Source of the DNA: an uncultured Prevotellaceae bacterium
Lineage (GTDB): Bacteria > Bacteroidota > Bacteroidia > Bacteroidales > Bacteroidaceae
Direction: 5' to 3'
Length of the DNA stretch: 64,000 bases
Assembly (NCBI GenBank): GCA_902776665.1
Contig: CACYQZ010000007.1
Location: forward strand, 1 to 64,000
Below, in pieces: positions 1 to 8,710 of the stretch (positions are counted from its first letter, which is position 1; every line of letters begins with the position of its first letter). A program made the position numbers and the translations under genes. The notes under the pieces are model-generated. The model had not been told where the DNA came from and made no database searches. It saw only the letters and a list, made by a program, of their open reading frames with translations.

Positions 1-419
1 TGATTCGCTTCTTCCGCAACCTGCTGCTTGGTGAGAACAATGAACTGAAGAACAGGTATATGATGATCAATCCACCTGAAGGACATCAGATGCCAGAGAA
101 CACCCCTCAAGTACAGGACAAGCACAGGACAAGCACAGGACAAGTTCAAGACAAGATTCACACAGACAATTATAACATTATTGGTATTATTAAAGTTATA
201 GAATTCCAACAACTGTCTGTGAAAGAGATAATGACAGGCTTACAACTCAAGGGTAGAGATAACTTCTTGAACCTTTATCTGTTGCCTGCTATCGCAGAGG
301 GCTATGTCCGTTTGCTCTATCCAGACAAACCCCGTCATCCACGTCAGAAGTACCTGCTGACCGTTAAAGGACTGGCACTATATAACGAGATGTTAGAAAG
401 AAAGGAGGATGGGGTATGA
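1..419 (+). CDS. C-terminal part of a Fic-like protein with winged helix (5' end outside window)
   Basis: The open frame enters from the left edge (codons start at base 3) and stops at 419, so only about 138 C-terminal residues are seen. The first visible stretch (RNLLLGENNELKNRYM) resembles the end of Fic/DOC domains found in Bacteroidales type I restriction loci. The last ~80 residues (VKEIMTGL, then PDKPRHPRQKYLLTVKG) form the winged-helix tail common to such Fic proteins and to AlbA/COG2865-type proteins. Between them is a short repetitive linker (QDKHRTSTGQVQDK) encoded by repeats of an 11-base unit. The stop overlaps the hsdS start by four bases (ATGA), so the two are probably translationally coupled. 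The Fic catalytic motif is not in view, so Fic versus AlbA-type ATPase is inferred from the tail only. Confidence 0.6.
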   Translation, partial: IRFFRNLLLGENNELKNRYMMINPPEGHQMPENTPQVQDKHRTSTGQVQDKIHTDNYNIIGIIKVIEFQQLSVKEIMTGLQLKGRDNFLNLYLLPAIAEGYVRLLYPDKPRHPRQKYLLTVKGLALYNEMLERKEDGV

Positions 420-1684
420 GTGAGTGGAAGAAAGTGAAGTTAGGGGATATTTGTGAAATAAAGAGTGGGAAAAGACTTCCTAAAGGGAGTGATTTCTCTT
501 CAATTCCTACGGAATACAAGTATATAAGAGCTCGTGATATTAAGAACGGAATTATTAATGATGATGAATTAGTATATATTTCTGAAGAAGTAAAGCAAAA
601 GATCTCAAAATATATTGTTAACACAAATGATATCGTTATTACAATAGTTGGTGCTTCTATTGGTGATGTTGCTTATGTTACTTCACAATTTGATGGAGTT
701 AATTTAACAGAAAACGCTGTAAGATTGACGAATTTCATTAATCATATTAACTCGCATTATATCTTTTATATTCTTAACTCTCCAGATTATTATATGTTGA
801 TGCAGAGGATTGCAGGAGGTGCAGCTCAACCAAAAATGGGAATATATAAGGTTGAGGCAATTGAAGTCACAATTCCTTCTTTGCATATACAGGATCAGGT
901 TGTTGCCATCCTTTCCCGCTACGACTCTTTGATAGAGAACTATCAGAAGCAGATAAAGCTATTGGAAGAAGCGGCACAGCGACTCTATAAGGAATGGTTC
1001 GTTGACCTCCACTTCCCTGACCTCCACTTCCCCGGCCACGAAAACACCAAGATTGTCGATGGTGTGCCAGAGGGATGGGAGAAGAAAACTCTGGGAGAAT
1101 TGATTTCTTACGTTCGCGGTAAGTCATACTCATCAAATGAAATATCAGATGAAGGTTGTATAATGGTCAACTTAAAAAACATCCAAGCATTTGGTGGTTA
1201 TAAACGAGATGCAGAGAAAAGGTTTATTGGTGAATATAAGCCAGAGCAGACACTTCAAAAAGGAGATCTGGTCATGGGTGTTACGGATATGACACAAGAG
1301 AGGCGATTAGTAGGACATGTGGCATTGATTCCTGACTTTAATGAGCCTGCGACATTCTCAATGGACTTAATAAAAATTATTCCGTATAGTGTTCCAATAA
1401 TTTATTTGTATTGTGCAATGCGTTATGGGGGAATAAGCAAGCAGATTTCACCACTTGCAAACGGTGTAAATGTATTGCATTTGAAGCCGGATGCAATGAT
1501 GGGAACAATGATGGTGATTCCACGTAAAGACCTGATTGAAAGATTCTGTCCTTTTGTGGAAGAAATGACAAATAAGATTCTAAAGAATCAATCTCAAATC
1601 CGCCTCCTTACCGAAGCTCGCGACCGCCTGCTTCCAAAGCTGATGAGCGGTGAGATTGATATAAACGCCCCGAAGGGGCAATGA
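416..1684 (+). CDS. hsdS: Type I restriction-modification specificity subunit HsdS
   Basis: HsdS recognises the two halves of the target sequence and docks the HsdM and HsdR subunits. The 422-residue product has the usual plan: target recognition domain 1 (about 1-155), a conserved helical spacer (about 158-205, including ILSRYDSLIENYQKQ and EAAQRLYKEWFVD), target recognition domain 2 (about 215-385), and a second conserved helix (LTEARDRLLPKLMSGEID). Both recognition domains are clearly more AT-rich than the conserved segments, a mosaic expected of exchanged recognition domains. The spacer holds a duplicated DLHFP. The last residues (NAPKGQ) are encoded by a REP hairpin, so the normal C-terminus has been slightly extended. 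HsdM is not seen and would lie upstream of the window. HsdR follows after an inserted REP/transposase island. Confidence 0.93.
   Translation: MSEWKKVKLGDICEIKSGKRLPKGSDFSSIPTEYKYIRARDIKNGIINDDELVYISEEVKQKISKYIVNTNDIVITIVGASIGDVAYVTSQFDGVNLTENAVRLTNFINHINSHYIFYILNSPDYYMLMQRIAGGAAQPKMGIYKVEAIEVTIPSLHIQDQVVAILSRYDSLIENYQKQIKLLEEAAQRLYKEWFVDLHFPDLHFPGHENTKIVDGVPEGWEKKTLGELISYVRGKSYSSNEISDEGCIMVNLKNIQAFGGYKRDAEKRFIGEYKPEQTLQKGDLVMGVTDMTQERRLVGHVALIPDFNEPATFSMDLIKIIPYSVPIIYLYCAMRYGGISKQISPLANGVNVLHLKPDAMMGTMMVIPRKDLIERFCPFVEEMTNKILKNQSQIRLLTEARDRLLPKLMSGEIDINAPKGQ
1004..1033 (+). repeat. 15-bp tandem duplication in the hsdS spacer
   Basis: GACCTCCACTTCCCT at 1004-1018 is followed at once by GACCTCCACTTCCCC at 1019-1033, differing only in the last base. 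It encodes DLHFP-DLHFP just after the central spacer helix of HsdS. The unit is a multiple of three, so copy number can change without breaking the frame. Confidence 0.9.
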
Positions 1685-1754
1685 GCTGCCAGCCCTGAAC
1701 AACGTTCTGGGCGAAATGAATACAACGAATGTACAACCAACGCCCCGAAGGGGC
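1667..1754 (+). repeat. REP hairpins left of the RAYT gene
   Basis: GCCCC-GAA-GGGGC occurs at 1667-1679 (inside the hsdS 3' end) and again at 1742-1754, the second followed by AAAAGC. Between them, 1692-1712 is an imperfect hairpin (GCCC-t-GAAC, loop AAC, GTTC-t-GGGC). The same hairpin family recurs right of the transposase gene, with GCCCT/AGGGC stems. Confidence 0.85.
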
Positions 1755-1770
1755 AAAAGCATTGAAGAAT

Positions 1771-2226
1771 ATGTCACAGTCGCTATGTAAAATCTACCTG
1801 CACATCGTCTTCCATACGAAAACCACCAGCCCGACGATTGAAACGGAGCATTTGGAACGAGTGCATAGCTATATTGGTCAACTTGTCAATACAACAGGTT
1901 GCCAAGTGTTGCGCGTTGGAGGTATCGAGAACCACATCCATGCCTTGATAATGTTCTCTAAGACGGAAACGGTGGCGCATGTGGTGGAGGAGATGAAACG
2001 GAATAGCAGCCGATGGATAAAGACACTCTCTCCCAAATATGAGAAATTTGCATGGCAGGGAGGCTATGGCGCATTCTCCGTCAGCCAATCGCAAGTCGAT
2101 AGAGTGATGAATTATATCGAGAATCAGGCGGAACATCATAAGAAACAGAATTTTAGAGATGAATATCTGGGCTTTTTGCGAATGTACAATATTGAGTATG
2201 ATGAGAGGTATGTGTTGTCGGATTAA
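1771..2226 (+). CDS. REP-associated tyrosine transposase (IS200/Y1 family, RAYT)
   Basis: This 151-residue protein is a Y1-type HUH single-strand transposase of the group that accompanies REP palindromes and is thought to mobilise them. The metal-binding HUH motif is H55-I56-H57 (GGIENHIHALIMF). The catalytic tyrosine is probably Y115 (VMNYIENQ), and FAWQGGYGAFSVS is a family hallmark. I place the start at 1771 (MSQSLCK), because that matches the usual beginning of this family. The frame is open upstream to 1729, but those extra codons read through the left REP hairpin. The gene is intact, sits between hsdS and hsdR, and is bracketed by REP hairpins on both sides. Its length is normal for the family. 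Confidence 0.88.
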   Translation: MSQSLCKIYLHIVFHTKTTSPTIETEHLERVHSYIGQLVNTTGCQVLRVGGIENHIHALIMFSKTETVAHVVEEMKRNSSRWIKTLSPKYEKFAWQGGYGAFSVSQSQVDRVMNYIENQAEHHKKQNFRDEYLGFLRMYNIEYDERYVLSD

Positions 2227-2233
2227 TGCTTTT

Positions 2234-2449
2234 GCCCTTTCAGGGCGAGGGATACCGCGTATTACGACACCCAGGGCGATGCCCTGGTCATGGAGCAATT
2301 CTGCCCTTTCAGGGCGCATGCTAATATTATGGGCAACGCCTTGTGGTATGGTAAACAAACAACGACGCCCTGAAAGGGCAATAACCTCATAACCCAACGG
2401 CAACGCCTTGGGGAAAATGGATAAAAAACAATAATCGCCCTGAAAGGGC
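2234..2449 (+). repeat. REP hairpin cluster right of the RAYT gene
   Basis: This 216-bp non-coding stretch holds four copies of one hairpin: GCCCT-TTC-AGGGC at 2234-2246 and 2303-2315, and GCCCT-GAA-AGGGC at 2367-2379 and 2437-2449. The loop sequence (TTC or GAA) gives orientation, so the copies are in both directions. A different 7-bp hairpin, CCAGGGC-GAT-GCCCTGG, lies at 2271-2287. The last copy is followed by AAAAGC and ends 15 bp before the hsdR start. Confidence 0.88.
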
Positions 2450-2464
2450 AAAAGCTTCACAATT

Positions 2465-3295
2465 ATGGCAAAAGACTATAGCGAAGACCAACTGATACAG
2501 CGGAGTGCAGCCGAGTTGCTGGAGAAGGAGCTTGGGTGGACGAACTTGTATGCCTTCGACAAGGAGGTGCTCGGCGTAAATGGCACGCTGGGGCGCACAT
2601 CCTATCATGAGGTGTTGCTGGCGGGTCGTTTCCGCAAGGCGTTGAAGACGTTGAACCCCTGGCTGACGGACAAGCAGCTGCAGGAGGCTACTGAGCGCAT
2701 GACGGAGCACATGAGCTCGCAGACGCTGATGCAGATTAACGAGCAGAAGTATCAGTATATCAAGGACGGTGTGCCCGTGACTCGCGTGAAACCGAACGGC
2801 GAGACGGAAGAGGTGCGTGCCAAGGTGATAGACTTCTCTTCTCCTGAGAAGAATGACTTCCTGTGTGTCCGTGAGCTATGGGTGTATGGTGCCTTGTACC
2901 ATCGTCGTGCCGACATCGTGGGCTTCGTGAACGGGTTGCCTTTGCTGTTTATGGAACTGAAGAACCACGACGTGGAAGTGGTGGATGCCTTCAACAAGAA
3001 CTATCGTGACTATCTCGATACGATACCGCAGCTGTTCTACCACAACGCCTTCATCATGTTCAGCAACGGACTGGAGGCACGTGTGGGAACCATCGACTCG
3101 AAGTGGGAATTCTTCCATGAGTGGAAACGACTGACGGAGCAAGAGGCTGGCAGCATAGAACTGCCCACGATGTTACGCGGTATCTGCAAGAAAGAAAATT
3201 TCCTCGACCTGTTGGAGAACTTCATCCTTTGCCAAGATATTAGCACGCAACCACCAGTATTTGGGAGTGAACCAGGCTGTGGAGAAATATCGTGA
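2465..3295 (+). pseudogene. hsdR: hsdR fragment 1: N-terminal nuclease domain of the type I restriction subunit
   Basis: HsdR is the ATP-driven translocase and endonuclease of type I systems. An intact gene here would span 2465-5647 (about 1060 codons), but the frame changes twice. This first piece (276 residues) carries the PD-(D/E)xK nuclease core: ADIVGFVNG followed by LLFMELKN. Conserved reading stops at LLENFIL (base 3229). The continuation, AKILARNHQYLGVN, resumes in another frame at 3231, and the original frame runs to a stop at 3295. HsdR proteins usually have a few more residues at this junction, so a small deletion is more likely than one extra base. A sequencing error is not excluded. 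The REP cluster lies just upstream. Confidence 0.88.
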
Positions 3296-4217
3296 CCGAG
3301 AACTACATGAAGGAAAGCTGGGCGTGTTCTGGCATACACAAGGAAGCGGTAAGAGCTATTCGATGTTGTTTCTGTCGCAGAAGATACGTCGTAAGTTTGA
3401 GGGCTCGCCAACGTTCCTTGTGCTCACAGATCGTGACGAGCTGAACAAGCAGATTAGCGACACCTTTGAGAACTGTGGACTGCTGGGCAATGTGAAAGCC
3501 AAGAAGTTCATTGCCAGCAGTGGCGAGGACTTGAAAGCGAAACTGAAAGGCAATCCTTCGTTCATCTTCTCGCTGATTCAGAAGTTCAATGATGCCAATG
3601 CAGAGCCTATCTATCCTGACCATGACATCATAGTGATGAGCGACGAGGCACATCGTACGCAGAACGGTATCTTTGCAGACAACCTGATGCATATTCTGCC
3701 AACAGCCCATCGTATCGGTTTCACAGGCACACCGTTGCTGTCGAACGATAATATCACAGCGCGTACCTTTGGTGGCTACGTCAGTATCTACGACTTCAAA
3801 CGGGCTGTGGAGGATAAGGCCACCGTTCCACTCTATTATGAGAATCGTGGAGAGAAGCTGCAGGAACTGAAGAATCCGGAAATCAATGAAGAGATAGCTG
3901 CTGCATTGGAACAGGCAGGTGACCTGGATGCCTCGCAACTGGCCAAACTGGAACGCGAGTTTGCCAAGGAAGTGCATTTGTTGACAGCTAAGAAGCGCTT
4001 GCGTTTGGTGGCTCAGGACTTTGTTCGTCACTATAGCGACTTGTGGACTTCTGGCAAGGCCATGTTCGTCAGTTATAATAAGGTGACATGTGTCCGTATG
4101 TACAACTATGTGCAAGAGTACTGGCAGAAGGAAATCAAGCTATTGGAGCAAGCCATAGAGAAATGTGACTCACAACAGGAAGTGCAGGAGATGGAGCGCA
4201 ATTGGAGCAAGCCATAG
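3261..4217 (+). pseudogene. hsdR: hsdR fragment 2: helicase motifs I-III
   Basis: This is the central part of HsdR in the second frame, already readable from 3231. The TTG at 3261 is only the first possible start, not an evident one. It contains Walker A (HTQGSGKS), the DEAH-type Walker B (VMSDEAHRTQ) and motif III (FTGTPL) of superfamily 2 translocases. It ends prematurely at 4217 (MERNWSKP), because a 59-bp tandem duplication shifts the frame. Without the second copy of the repeat it would read straight on into fragment 3. Confidence 0.87.
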
Positions 4218-4259
4218 AGAAATGTGACTCACAACAGGAAGTGCAGGAGATGGAGCGCA
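4142..4259 (+). repeat. Exact 59-bp tandem duplication inside hsdR
   Basis: Bases 4142-4200 and 4201-4259 are identical, both starting ATTGGAGCAAGCC and ending GGAGATGGAGCGCA. Fifty-nine is not a multiple of three, so the second copy shifts the frame and creates the stop at 4217. Loss of one copy by slippage would restore continuity between hsdR fragments 2 and 3. Confidence 0.97.
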
Positions 4260-5647
4260 AACTGGAATGGATGCGCGAGACGGATATGGCGGTGGTGGTT
4301 TCGCAGGAGCAGAACGAGATACAGACGTTCCAGAAGTGGAAACTCGACATCAAGCCACACCGCGAGCGGATGGAGAAAGAGGAACTGGACAAGCAGTTCA
4401 AGGCCGACGATTCCCATCTGCGCGTGGTCTTTGTCTGCGCTATGTGGCTGACAGGCTTCGATGTGAAGACGCTCTCGTGTCTCTATATCGACAAACCCAT
4501 GAAAGCGCACACGCTGATGCAGACCATTGCCCGTGCCAACCGAGTGTCGGAAGGAAAGACCAACGGCTTGATTATCGACTATATAGGCATCGTGAAAGCC
4601 CTGCGCCAGGCATTGGCTGATTATACTGCCAACCCGGAAGGTGGTACAGAAGGCAATGACCCAACCATCGACAAGAAGGAACTCATCAAGCATGTGCTGG
4701 AGACGATTGCTGCAGCTACAGCTTTCCTGAAAGAGCACGACTTTGACTTGGACGACCTCATCATGGCAGAGAGTTTCGAGAAGCTGTCGTTGCTGAAGAA
4801 AGCTGCCAATGCGATGTGCGAGACGGCGGAAATCAGGAAGTCATACTGCACGTTTGCTTCTACGCTGCTGAAACTTTGGAAATACCTCGACCGTGAGGAT
4901 ATAACACCCGAGATGAAGCTGCAGAAGGATGCCATCGAAGCCATCTACAAGGAACTGCAACAGAAACGCAAACATGCTGACATCACTGACTTAAGCGTAG
5001 CCATTAACGAAATAGTGAATGAGCATCTGGAAGTAGATTCCGAAGCCACGATGGTAGCAGAATCACGACGCTTCGATATTAGTGGCATCGATTTTGATTT
5101 GCTCCGTCGTGAGTTCGCCAAGAGTAAAGAAAAGAATCTTGTTCTGAAGGATATACAGGAACTGCTGCAAGAACGTATCGCTCAGATGTTGGCACAGAAC
5201 CCTTCGCGTATCAACTTCTACGAAAAGTATCAAGAAATCATCCATGACTATAACCAAGAGCAGAACCGCGCTACAATTGAGAAAACCTTTGAAGAACTGA
5301 TGAAACTCTCTCACGAACTGACCGAGGAAGAAAAGCGCTACATTCGTGAAGGTTTCGAGAACGACGAACAGCTTTCGATGTACGATGTGCTGATGAAAGA
5401 CAACCTTTCAAAAGAAGACATCAAAAAGTTAAAGACTGTTGCCAAGGAATTGCTGGAGAAGATAAAGACCCAATTGGCCACGATGGATCATCCGTTCGAT
5501 AAGCAAGAAACCAGAGCGTCCATCATCATCACCATTCGCGACATCCTCTGGAAGGAACTCCCCGAGAGCTATTCCGACGAAAGCATCAACTACTACCGCG
5601 ATGCTGTGTATAACTACGTTAGCCAGCATTATGGAAGTGTGGCTTAA
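4202..5647 (+). pseudogene. hsdR: hsdR fragment 3: motif VI and C-terminal helical region
   Basis: This is the third piece of HsdR (481 residues as an open frame, in the same phase as fragment 1). It holds the later helicase motifs (WLTGFDVKTLSCLYIDKP and QTIARANRV, motif VI) and the long helical C-terminal region that binds HsdS/HsdM, ending at the natural stop. No start codon with a convincing ribosome site is seen at its head, so it probably is not translated on its own. With two lesions in one gene, restriction activity should be absent in this sequence, while methylation by HsdM/HsdS could persist. Confidence 0.88.
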
Positions 5648-5683
5648 ACAAAAGGGGTAACCGAAGGTGAAAGCCCTGCCCAC

Positions 5684-5710
5684 AAAAAAGAGAACCTAAA
5701 AGTTCTCTTT
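5684..5710 (-). terminator. Rho-independent terminator after tRNA-Met
   Basis: The stem AAAGAGAAC (5687-5695) pairs with GTTCTCTTT (5702-5710) over a six-base loop. On the minus strand the hairpin lies two bases past the tRNA 3' end and is followed by a T run. It also lies 40 bp downstream of the hsdR stop on the plus strand, so it could serve both. Confidence 0.8.
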
Positions 5711-5712
5711 CG

Positions 5713-5786
5713 TGGACCAGGTAGGGCTTGAACCTACGACCTCCAGATTATGAGTCTGTTGCTCTAACCGACTGAGCTACAAGTCC
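5713..5786 (-). tRNA. tRNA-Met (anticodon CAT)
   Basis: The 74-nt cloverleaf on the minus strand starts GGACTTGTAGCTCAG and has a D arm (GCTC/GAGC). Its anticodon loop is CTCATAA on a CAGA/TCTG stem. The T arm is GTAGG-TTCAAGC-CCTAC, and the acceptor end CTGGTCC is followed by discriminator A. The CCA tail is not encoded. One acceptor pair is a mismatch (T-T). The anticodon CAT allows elongator Met, initiator Met or lysidine-modified Ile. The lack of initiator features favours elongator Met, but Ile2 cannot be ruled out by eye. Confidence 0.92.
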
Positions 5787-5803
5787 ATTGCGATTTGCGG
5801 CTG

Positions 5804-5834
5804 CAAAGGTACGAAGAAACGGGCAAAACGCAAA
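5804..5834 (-). promoter_or_regulatory. Promoter of tRNA-Met
   Basis: On the minus strand a -33 TTTG (5834-5831) is separated by 19 bases from a -7 TACCTTTG (5811-5804), a perfect Bacteroidales sigma-ABfr-type promoter 17 bp before the tRNA. Confidence 0.78.
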
Positions 5835-5852
5835 ATAAATTCGATTTTATTT

Positions 5853-7055
5853 TTATTCTGTTGCGGCCAGTCCGCCCTCGCTGGTTTCTTTGTAGAGCGA
5901 CGGCAGGTCGTGACCGGTCTTTTTCATCACGCGAACGACGCGGTCGAAGGTGACGCGGTGGCGACCGTCGCTAAACGCTCCGTAGAGTTGCGAATCGAGG
6001 GCGCGTGTGGCGGCGAAGGCGTTGCGCTCAATGCAGGGAATCTGCACGAGGCCGCACATCGGGTCGCAGGTCATACCGAGGTGGTGTTCCAGACCCATTT
6101 CTGCAGCGTATTCGATTTGCGCAGGCGAACCGCCGAAAAGCTGACACGCAGCGGCGGAGGCCATTGCACAGGCTACGCCAACCTCGCCCTGACAACCGAC
6201 GTCGGCACCCGAAATCGAGGCGTTTTGCTTGACGACATTGCCGATGATGCCTGCCGTGGCGATGGCGTGGAGAATGCGCTTCTCAGAAAAGAGATGACCG
6301 CGTGAGAGGTGATAGAGCACGGCGGGCAAAACACCACTGGAACCGCAGGTTGGTGCGGTGGCGATGATGCCTCCCGACGCATTTTCCTCGCTGACGGCGA
6401 GGGCGTAGGAAAAGACTAGTCCGCGACTTTGCAGGTGGGCTTTGTAGCCCGATGCCTTCACGTAATAGGTTGGGGCTTTGCGAGCGAGTCCGAGCGGTCC
6501 GGGCAGTACGCCCTCGTTGTCGAGACCGCGCTCGACGGCAGCCTGCATCGTGTTCCAAACTTCGAGCAGATAGTCCCAAATGCCACTGTCCTCGCACTTT
6601 TCGACATATTCCCAATAGCCGCGACCGTAGCGTTCGCACCATTCTTGAATCTCGCTGAGCGTTTGCATCGAATACACATCCTCGCCGCCGTGGTGAAGCG
6701 TGTCGTTTTCGCCCTCCGAGAGTGCCCCGCCACCCACGCTATAGACCGTCCATTCGTCGTGGCGGTTTCCGTCGCCATCGATGGCCACGAATTTCATTCC
6801 GTTGGGGTGGAAGGGCAGGAATTCACGCGCATTCCAGACAATTTCGACTGGTGCGACGCATTGCAAACCTTCGCAAATGGCGACATCGGTCATGTGCCCC
6901 TTGCCGGTGGCAGCGAGGGAACCGTAGAGCGTCACCTCGAAGCGTTGGGCTTCGGGGTGACGCTGTGCATAGATTTGGGCGGCTTTCTGCGGTCCCATCG
7001 TGTGGGAACTCGACGGCCCTTTTCCTATTCTGTAGAGTTCTCTAAGCGATTTCAT
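5853..7055 (-). CDS. sdaA: L-serine ammonia-lyase (iron-sulfur serine dehydratase, single chain)
   Basis: This enzyme deaminates L-serine to pyruvate and ammonia in the cytosol using an oxygen-sensitive [4Fe-4S] cluster. The 400-residue chain fuses the beta domain (signature GKGPSSSHTMGP at 11-22) and the alpha domain. The cluster cysteines are visible in PTCGSSG, in ISGADVGCQGEVG and in CDPMCGLVQIPC. The length is standard for single-chain enzymes. The start codon is one base downstream of the stop of the preceding GH109-like gene, so the two are almost certainly cotranscribed, an unusual pairing. Confidence 0.95.
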   Translation of the reverse strand: MKSLRELYRIGKGPSSSHTMGPQKAAQIYAQRHPEAQRFEVTLYGSLAATGKGHMTDVAICEGLQCVAPVEIVWNAREFLPFHPNGMKFVAIDGDGNRHDEWTVYSVGGGALSEGENDTLHHGGEDVYSMQTLSEIQEWCERYGRGYWEYVEKCEDSGIWDYLLEVWNTMQAAVERGLDNEGVLPGPLGLARKAPTYYVKASGYKAHLQSRGLVFSYALAVSEENASGGIIATAPTCGSSGVLPAVLYHLSRGHLFSEKRILHAIATAGIIGNVVKQNASISGADVGCQGEVGVACAMASAAACQLFGGSPAQIEYAAEMGLEHHLGMTCDPMCGLVQIPCIERNAFAATRALDSQLYGAFSDGRHRVTFDRVVRVMKKTGHDLPSLYKETSEGGLAATE

Positions 7056-7056
7056 T

Positions 7057-8667
7057 TTATTTCTTTGCCTTTTTGGCAGCCTTTTTCTTGGCGGTGGCGA
7101 GGGCTTTCAGAGCGGCTTTCTCGCCTTTCTTTTCGAGGGTTTCCCAATAGACCTTACCGACCGACTTCAACTGCTCGGTGAAGGCTTTTCCGCTGGCGTT
7201 GGTGGCAGCCTCGACTTCGGGCGATGCCCATGCGTGGCGATAACCCTTCACGTCGTTCCAGTGGCCACGGGTGAAGTCGGGCACTTCGACAGGCATGTTG
7301 CCTTTGTCCATCGAAACGGCTCCGAGTTCGGCCAGACAGCACCACTCAGCGAGGTCGTAAACATCCATGTCGAGGGGCAGGCCGTTGCGCAGACAATAGA
7401 CGAAACGGGCATCCATGATGAAGTCCATACCGCCGTGTCCGCCGACTTCCTTCGCCTCTTCGCCGTATTTCTTGACGATGGGCGAGGTGTATTTCTTCAG
7501 CAGCGCTTCCATATCCTTCTTGCTCATGAAGCTATGGGCGTTGAGGTTTTCGTGGTCGGGCTTCACGCCTGCTTCTGCCATGTCCTTACCCGAAAGCGCA
7601 TAGCCTTCGACGGGATATTTGTTGGCAAAACCCTTCGTGCCCGTGAGTTGATACATACGGCTGTAGGGCTGCGGTGTCATCACGTTGTGGTGGATTTCGA
7701 TGACCTTGCCGTTTTCGGTCGAGATGAGCGTCGTGGTGTGGTCGCCGTTGCGGAACTCCTCGTCCTTGCCCGTGCGGTCTTTCACCAACTGACGGCCATT
7801 GAACGGCTTGGTGTCCATAGCCACGAGCGTCTTCATGCGGTCGCCGCGGTGGATGTCGAGCACCTGAGCCACAGGGCCGAGTCCGTGAGTGGCATAAACG
7901 TCGCCACGGAATTTTTGGTTGTAGTCGAGTCGCCAGCCGAGTTTGTCGTCATCGCCCGTCTTCCAGTAATAATCCCAGAACTGCGAGAGTTCATGGCGAT
8001 AGGCGCCCATCGTGTAGATGACCTCGCCGAAAAGACCCTGTTGAGCCATGTGCAGCGAGTTCAACTCGAAGAAGTCGTAGCAGCAATTCTCGAGAATCAT
8101 ACAGTGCAGACGCTTCTGTTCCGAGAGGTTGATAAGTTGCCAGATTTCATTCATGTTCATTGCCGACGGCACTTCGATGGCCACGTGCTTACCGCTCAGC
8201 AGCGCTTCTTTCGCCACGAGGAAGTGGTGAATCCAGTCGGTGGCGATATAAACCACGTCGATGTCGTTGCGCTTGCAGAGTTCCTTGTAGCCGTTTTCGC
8301 CCGAATAGATGTCGGCAGGCGGCATCGAGGCATTTTTCAGGTACTTCTGACAGCCTTCGGCACGCTTCTCCACAAAGTCGCAGAGCGCCACGATTTGAAC
8401 GCCCGGAATGTGGGTCCAACGCTCCACGGCACCAGGGCCGCGCATACCCAGACCGACGAATGCCACGCGCACCACGTCCATTTTCGGCGTGACGAGTCCG
8501 AGGGCGGTTTTTTGTCCGGCGGGCATCGTCGGAACTTCCGTCACGATGGTGCCGTCTTTCACGGTGTAAGGCCAGTCGAACTTACCGGCTTCGGGCTGCT
8601 GAGCCCACATTGTTACAGGCAGCATCAGTGCTGCGACCAGAATCGAAAAAAATACGTTTCTTTTCAT
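7057..8667 (-). CDS. Secreted GH109-type Gfo/Idh/MocA protein
   Basis: The protein has 536 residues from the chosen start. An N-terminal signal peptide (MKRNVFFSILVAALMLPVTM, cleavage after WAQ) points to export. The NAD-binding Rossmann motif is VAFVGLGMRGPG. GH109 family marks follow: IEVPSAMNMNEIWQL, MILENCCY, THGLGPVAQVLDIHRGDR, FRNGDHTTTL and PYSRMYQL. GH109 enzymes are NAD-dependent glycosidases, the founding activity being alpha-N-acetylgalactosaminidase. Substrate here is inferred. The C-terminus is strikingly lysine-rich (ATAKKKAAKKAKK). I chose 8667 because the frame upstream to 8703 runs into the transcription start implied by the -7 box at 8718-8711. It is followed one base later by sdaA. 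Confidence 0.85.
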   Translation of the reverse strand: MKRNVFFSILVAALMLPVTMWAQQPEAGKFDWPYTVKDGTIVTEVPTMPAGQKTALGLVTPKMDVVRVAFVGLGMRGPGAVERWTHIPGVQIVALCDFVEKRAEGCQKYLKNASMPPADIYSGENGYKELCKRNDIDVVYIATDWIHHFLVAKEALLSGKHVAIEVPSAMNMNEIWQLINLSEQKRLHCMILENCCYDFFELNSLHMAQQGLFGEVIYTMGAYRHELSQFWDYYWKTGDDDKLGWRLDYNQKFRGDVYATHGLGPVAQVLDIHRGDRMKTLVAMDTKPFNGRQLVKDRTGKDEEFRNGDHTTTLISTENGKVIEIHHNVMTPQPYSRMYQLTGTKGFANKYPVEGYALSGKDMAEAGVKPDHENLNAHSFMSKKDMEALLKKYTSPIVKKYGEEAKEVGGHGGMDFIMDARFVYCLRNGLPLDMDVYDLAEWCCLAELGAVSMDKGNMPVEVPDFTRGHWNDVKGYRHAWASPEVEAATNASGKAFTEQLKSVGKVYWETLEKKGEKAALKALATAKKKAAKKAKK

Positions 8668-8710
8668 TTTGCTATGATTTTGATTGTTTGAAATTTGCGA
8701 CATTGCCCTG

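Noticed and set aside
3261..4259. Programmed frameshifting or split-gene explanation for hsdR
   Set aside because: No slippery sequence with a downstream structure was seen, and the second break is fully explained by an exact 59-bp duplication.
5853..5900. tRNA-integrated mobile element at tRNA-Met
   Set aside because: No integrase, attachment duplication or foreign gene adjoins the tRNA. The neighbour is a normal sdaA gene.
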